Part shown: positions 5,097 to 6,846 of the stretch, piece after piece
Position numbering within the stretch: the stretch's first letter is position 1
Layout: each line of letters opens with the position of its first letter
NCBI GenBank assembly: GCA_903889795.1
Contig: CAISYW010000081.1
Coordinates: 1 to 6,846, forward strand
From: an uncultured Chlamydiae bacterium
GTDB lineage: Bacteria; Chlamydiota; Chlamydiia; Chlamydiales; SM23-39
Reading direction: 5' to 3'
DNA: 6,846 bases
Notes under the pieces: generated by a model
The model's database searches: none
What the model was told of the DNA's origin: nothing
The model's input: the letters and a program-made list of their open reading frames with translations, nothing else
Made by a program: the position numbers and the translations under genes

Positions 5097-6290
5097 ATGG
5101 CTTTTAAAATTGACCCTACTAATGAAGCAGCCTTCGGGACTAAACCGGGCGTCATTCAGGCATTACCAACTATTCCATCACTTCAATCAGCAAAAGATGC
5201 AATTGCAATGGCTGGAGCGGCAACGAGCCATCTCCTCCCATCAGGTCCATCTGCAACTGATTTAAGTTTTGGTTTTCCGAAAAGAGAAGCCTCGCCACCC
5301 CTTGAGAACCTCTTACAACAAACAATCACTGTTTTACAGGCTCTGGCTGCCAATGAGTTTGATCAATATTTATCCCCCAACGAACCAAATCCGAAGGATA
5401 TTCAGGCTTTACTAGCCAATATGGCTCCGGGATATATCGTGTCTACTGGTACTGAGCGATCGTTTGCCGATCTAATATTAAGCGATGAAAAACTATGCAA
5501 AGGCTTAATTATCTTGGATATCAATCCAAAGGTTAAGGCTTATATGGATTTTGCCATTCTTCTTCTTCGCTTATCCAAATCAAGAAACGAGTTTCTATCA
5601 CTGTGTCAAAAACCTGTGAATCCTTTTGAGTATCAAAATCGACTAGCTAAAATTCGAAGCTTGATCGAGGAAAGCGACTTATCGTTGGATATGAATAACT
5701 ATTATAACAGCAATCTTCAAGCAATGGCAGAGACCTATTTTTCAGTAGAGCGCTGGTGGGATAGTCGATACGGTACAGATCCTCACTTTTTTGCCGGTGT
5801 GCGGTACAATGAAGATGATCAGCTTTTTGCAAAACTCCAAAGGTATGCCAAGGGTGGAAACATCATCACGATTACCGGATCAATCAATGAATTAGGCATT
5901 CTTCATGATCTACCTATTTCAGTAATCGATACATCAAATATTTATGAATATAGTTTGATCGGCCCAAAAGGATGCGGCTCATCTCATCCAAAAATCATTT
6001 GGACTGAAGGTGTTTTTACACCTGATACACCTGTTAGATATCATTCCTATACACATGAACCTCTAACGCCTGATGATGAGAGAGAATTTGATGAATTGTT
6101 GAGGCGGATTCTACCTCAAAAAACAGCACCATCCAGTTACGTGTTTACACTGAAATTGTTGTTGGATGAAAGTTGGCGCGACTCTGTGAAATTAAATGAA
6201 TCAGAATGCATGCCATGCGCCAGTTATTCTAAAATTACATTAAAAATGTTAAGAGAGTATTGTGAGCGTTTTTACAGCAATTCCCGCTAG
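5097..6290 (+). CDS. Protein of unknown function, possibly LIC_10091-like with a methyltransferase-like fold
   Basis: The product has 397 residues, no signal peptide and no convincing membrane helix. Residues 1 to about 70 are rich in Ala, Pro, Ser and Thr and look unstructured. From about 108 it reads like the family typed by Leptospira LIC_10091, a SAM-methyltransferase-like Rossmann fold, as I recall it. The segments are GTERSF (118-123) where that family has a G-x-E-x-N/S-F turn, LIILDINPK (138-145) as strand plus acidic loop, RNEFLSL (163-169), VRYNEDDQLFAKLQR (235-249), ITITGSINEL (257-266) and ISVIDTSNIYEY (274-285). The match is by eye at motif level, so fold is a moderate inference and activity is unknown. 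The C-terminus (about 340-397) has no match I know. It has several Trp residues, unlike the trp enzymes, and is more AT-rich than the operon. It stands alone, with its own promoter and no clear terminator. The flexible N-terminus would suit a secreted protein in an intracellular bacterium, but no signal shows it. Confidence 0.8.
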   Translation: MAFKIDPTNEAAFGTKPGVIQALPTIPSLQSAKDAIAMAGAATSHLLPSGPSATDLSFGFPKREASPPLENLLQQTITVLQALAANEFDQYLSPNEPNPKDIQALLANMAPGYIVSTGTERSFADLILSDEKLCKGLIILDINPKVKAYMDFAILLLRLSKSRNEFLSLCQKPVNPFEYQNRLAKIRSLIEESDLSLDMNNYYNSNLQAMAETYFSVERWWDSRYGTDPHFFAGVRYNEDDQLFAKLQRYAKGGNIITITGSINELGILHDLPISVIDTSNIYEYSLIGPKGCGSSHPKIIWTEGVFTPDTPVRYHSYTHEPLTPDDEREFDELLRRILPQKTAPSSYVFTLKLLLDESWRDSVKLNESECMPCASYSKITLKMLREYCERFYSNSR

Positions 6291-6846
6291 AAAAGGTTTA
6301 ACGTCTTAATATTTAACAGCCTATTATTCGCAAAATAATTCCCCATGACCAGTTTTTATTGATCCTTTGCCTACCAAAAATTTGCTAAAGAACAAAAACA
6401 CACGATCGAACACTACGGAACACGGCCCCCGATTACGATGTGTTGATTAATTCATAGCTGGACATCACCTGGTAGAGAGCTTCCCATGACGAGAATTGCA
6501 AAAACTGAAACAAAACCCTCATGTTCTCCCAAACGCCCCGAAACCCCTGGTCAATCTATTGTGATCTTTTGAAAGTTAAAATACTATATATCAGATGAAC
6601 AGTTCAAAATCAACAAAGGTAGCAAGTGCTGGTGGTCCCTAGGCTCCAAGGTCAATGTCGGTAAACGTCAAAGCCAACGGCTGGGAAGTTATCAAGGAGA
6701 ACAAGACGTAGCTTGTCTTCTTGATCATCACTTTGGTGGTCCTCTTGCCAGTCATGTTCTGGTCTTTCAAGGAGTTCAATTCAGTGAGAGCCTGGATGAT
6801 GAGTGGGGAATTTGCTGAACCCTCAATCGGATGGCCTCTTTACTCA
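6291..6846. other. Gene-poor right edge, no supported gene
   Basis: I find no gene with a start, ribosome site and recognisable product here. A small AT-only stem (ATTATT/AATAAT, 6323-6339) follows the preceding gene but lacks the G/C core and T-run of a terminator. From about 6573 the sequence is less AT-rich and open on both strands: plus 6573-6815 (81 codons, no ATG) and minus 6839-6642 (66 codons, first Met at 6755). The minus reading has a codon style heavy in AAG, TTG, TCC and ACC that differs from the genes to the left. It may be an eroded gene, foreign DNA or the edge of something outside the window. Confidence 0.5.

Noticed and set aside
6323..6339. Terminator after the 397-residue gene
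   Set aside because: The stem is only six A-T pairs and is followed by TCCCC rather than a T-run.
6639..6839. A small minus-strand gene at the right edge
   Set aside because: The only Met leaves about 37 codons, there is no ribosome site, and the plus strand is equally open, so I do not call it.
1..6846. tRNA, rRNA, CRISPR arrays or riboswitches
   Set aside because: I saw no cloverleaf with a T-loop motif, no spaced short repeats and no known riboswitch core; the only notable repeats are the palindromic element and the IS subrepeats.

Overview
The window carries the front of a tryptophan operon on the minus strand (about 1-3700), a junction of mobile-element debris (about 3750-5000), one plus-strand gene of uncertain function (5097-6290) and a gene-poor right edge (6291-6846). 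The organism is most likely a Chlamydiota member, probably an environmental or amoeba-associated chlamydia rather than a classical Chlamydia. The evidence is that the TrpR is of the short chlamydial type as I remember it (it opens with an E-x-GW-x-AFL segment) and heads the operon, as trpR does in Chlamydia. This placement comes from remembered family features, not a search, so other intracellular bacteria are not excluded.

Trp operon: read right to left, the order is promoter/operator, trpR, trpE, trpG and a fused trpD-trpC gene that leaves the window at base 1. TrpR is the tryptophan-responsive repressor. TrpE and TrpG form anthranilate synthase, and the TrpD-TrpC polypeptide covers the next step and, after the isomerase step, indole-glycerol-phosphate formation. 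Genes are tightly packed: trpE/trpG overlap by 20 bases and trpG/trpD by 11, with good Shine-Dalgarno sites inside the preceding gene. A sigma70-type promoter upstream of trpR has its -10 box inside a perfect 8+8 bp palindrome, a convincing TrpR operator. A strong hairpin fills the trpR-trpE gap and holds the trpE ribosome binding site. The three enzyme proteins visible (1118 residues) contain no tryptophan at all. trpF, trpB and trpA would be expected beyond the left edge but are not seen.

Mobile debris: upstream of the operon is a 147-bp palindromic repeat with perfect 21-bp inverted arms. Directly after it comes the C-terminal third of an IS256-family transposase (plus strand), then the N-terminal half of an ISNCY/IS1202-group transposase (minus strand), whose element end with two 18-bp subrepeats lies at about 4952-4998. 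The arrangement suggests an IS256-type element inserted into an IS1202-like element, followed by deletion of the outer halves.

Right part: a 397-residue protein is driven by a near-consensus promoter (TTGACG-17-TATAAT) that starts 17 bp outside the IS end. Its middle resembles, in my reading, the LIC_10091-type family (a methyltransferase-like Rossmann fold) behind a low-complexity N-terminal extension. The final 550 bases hold no gene I can support and differ in composition.
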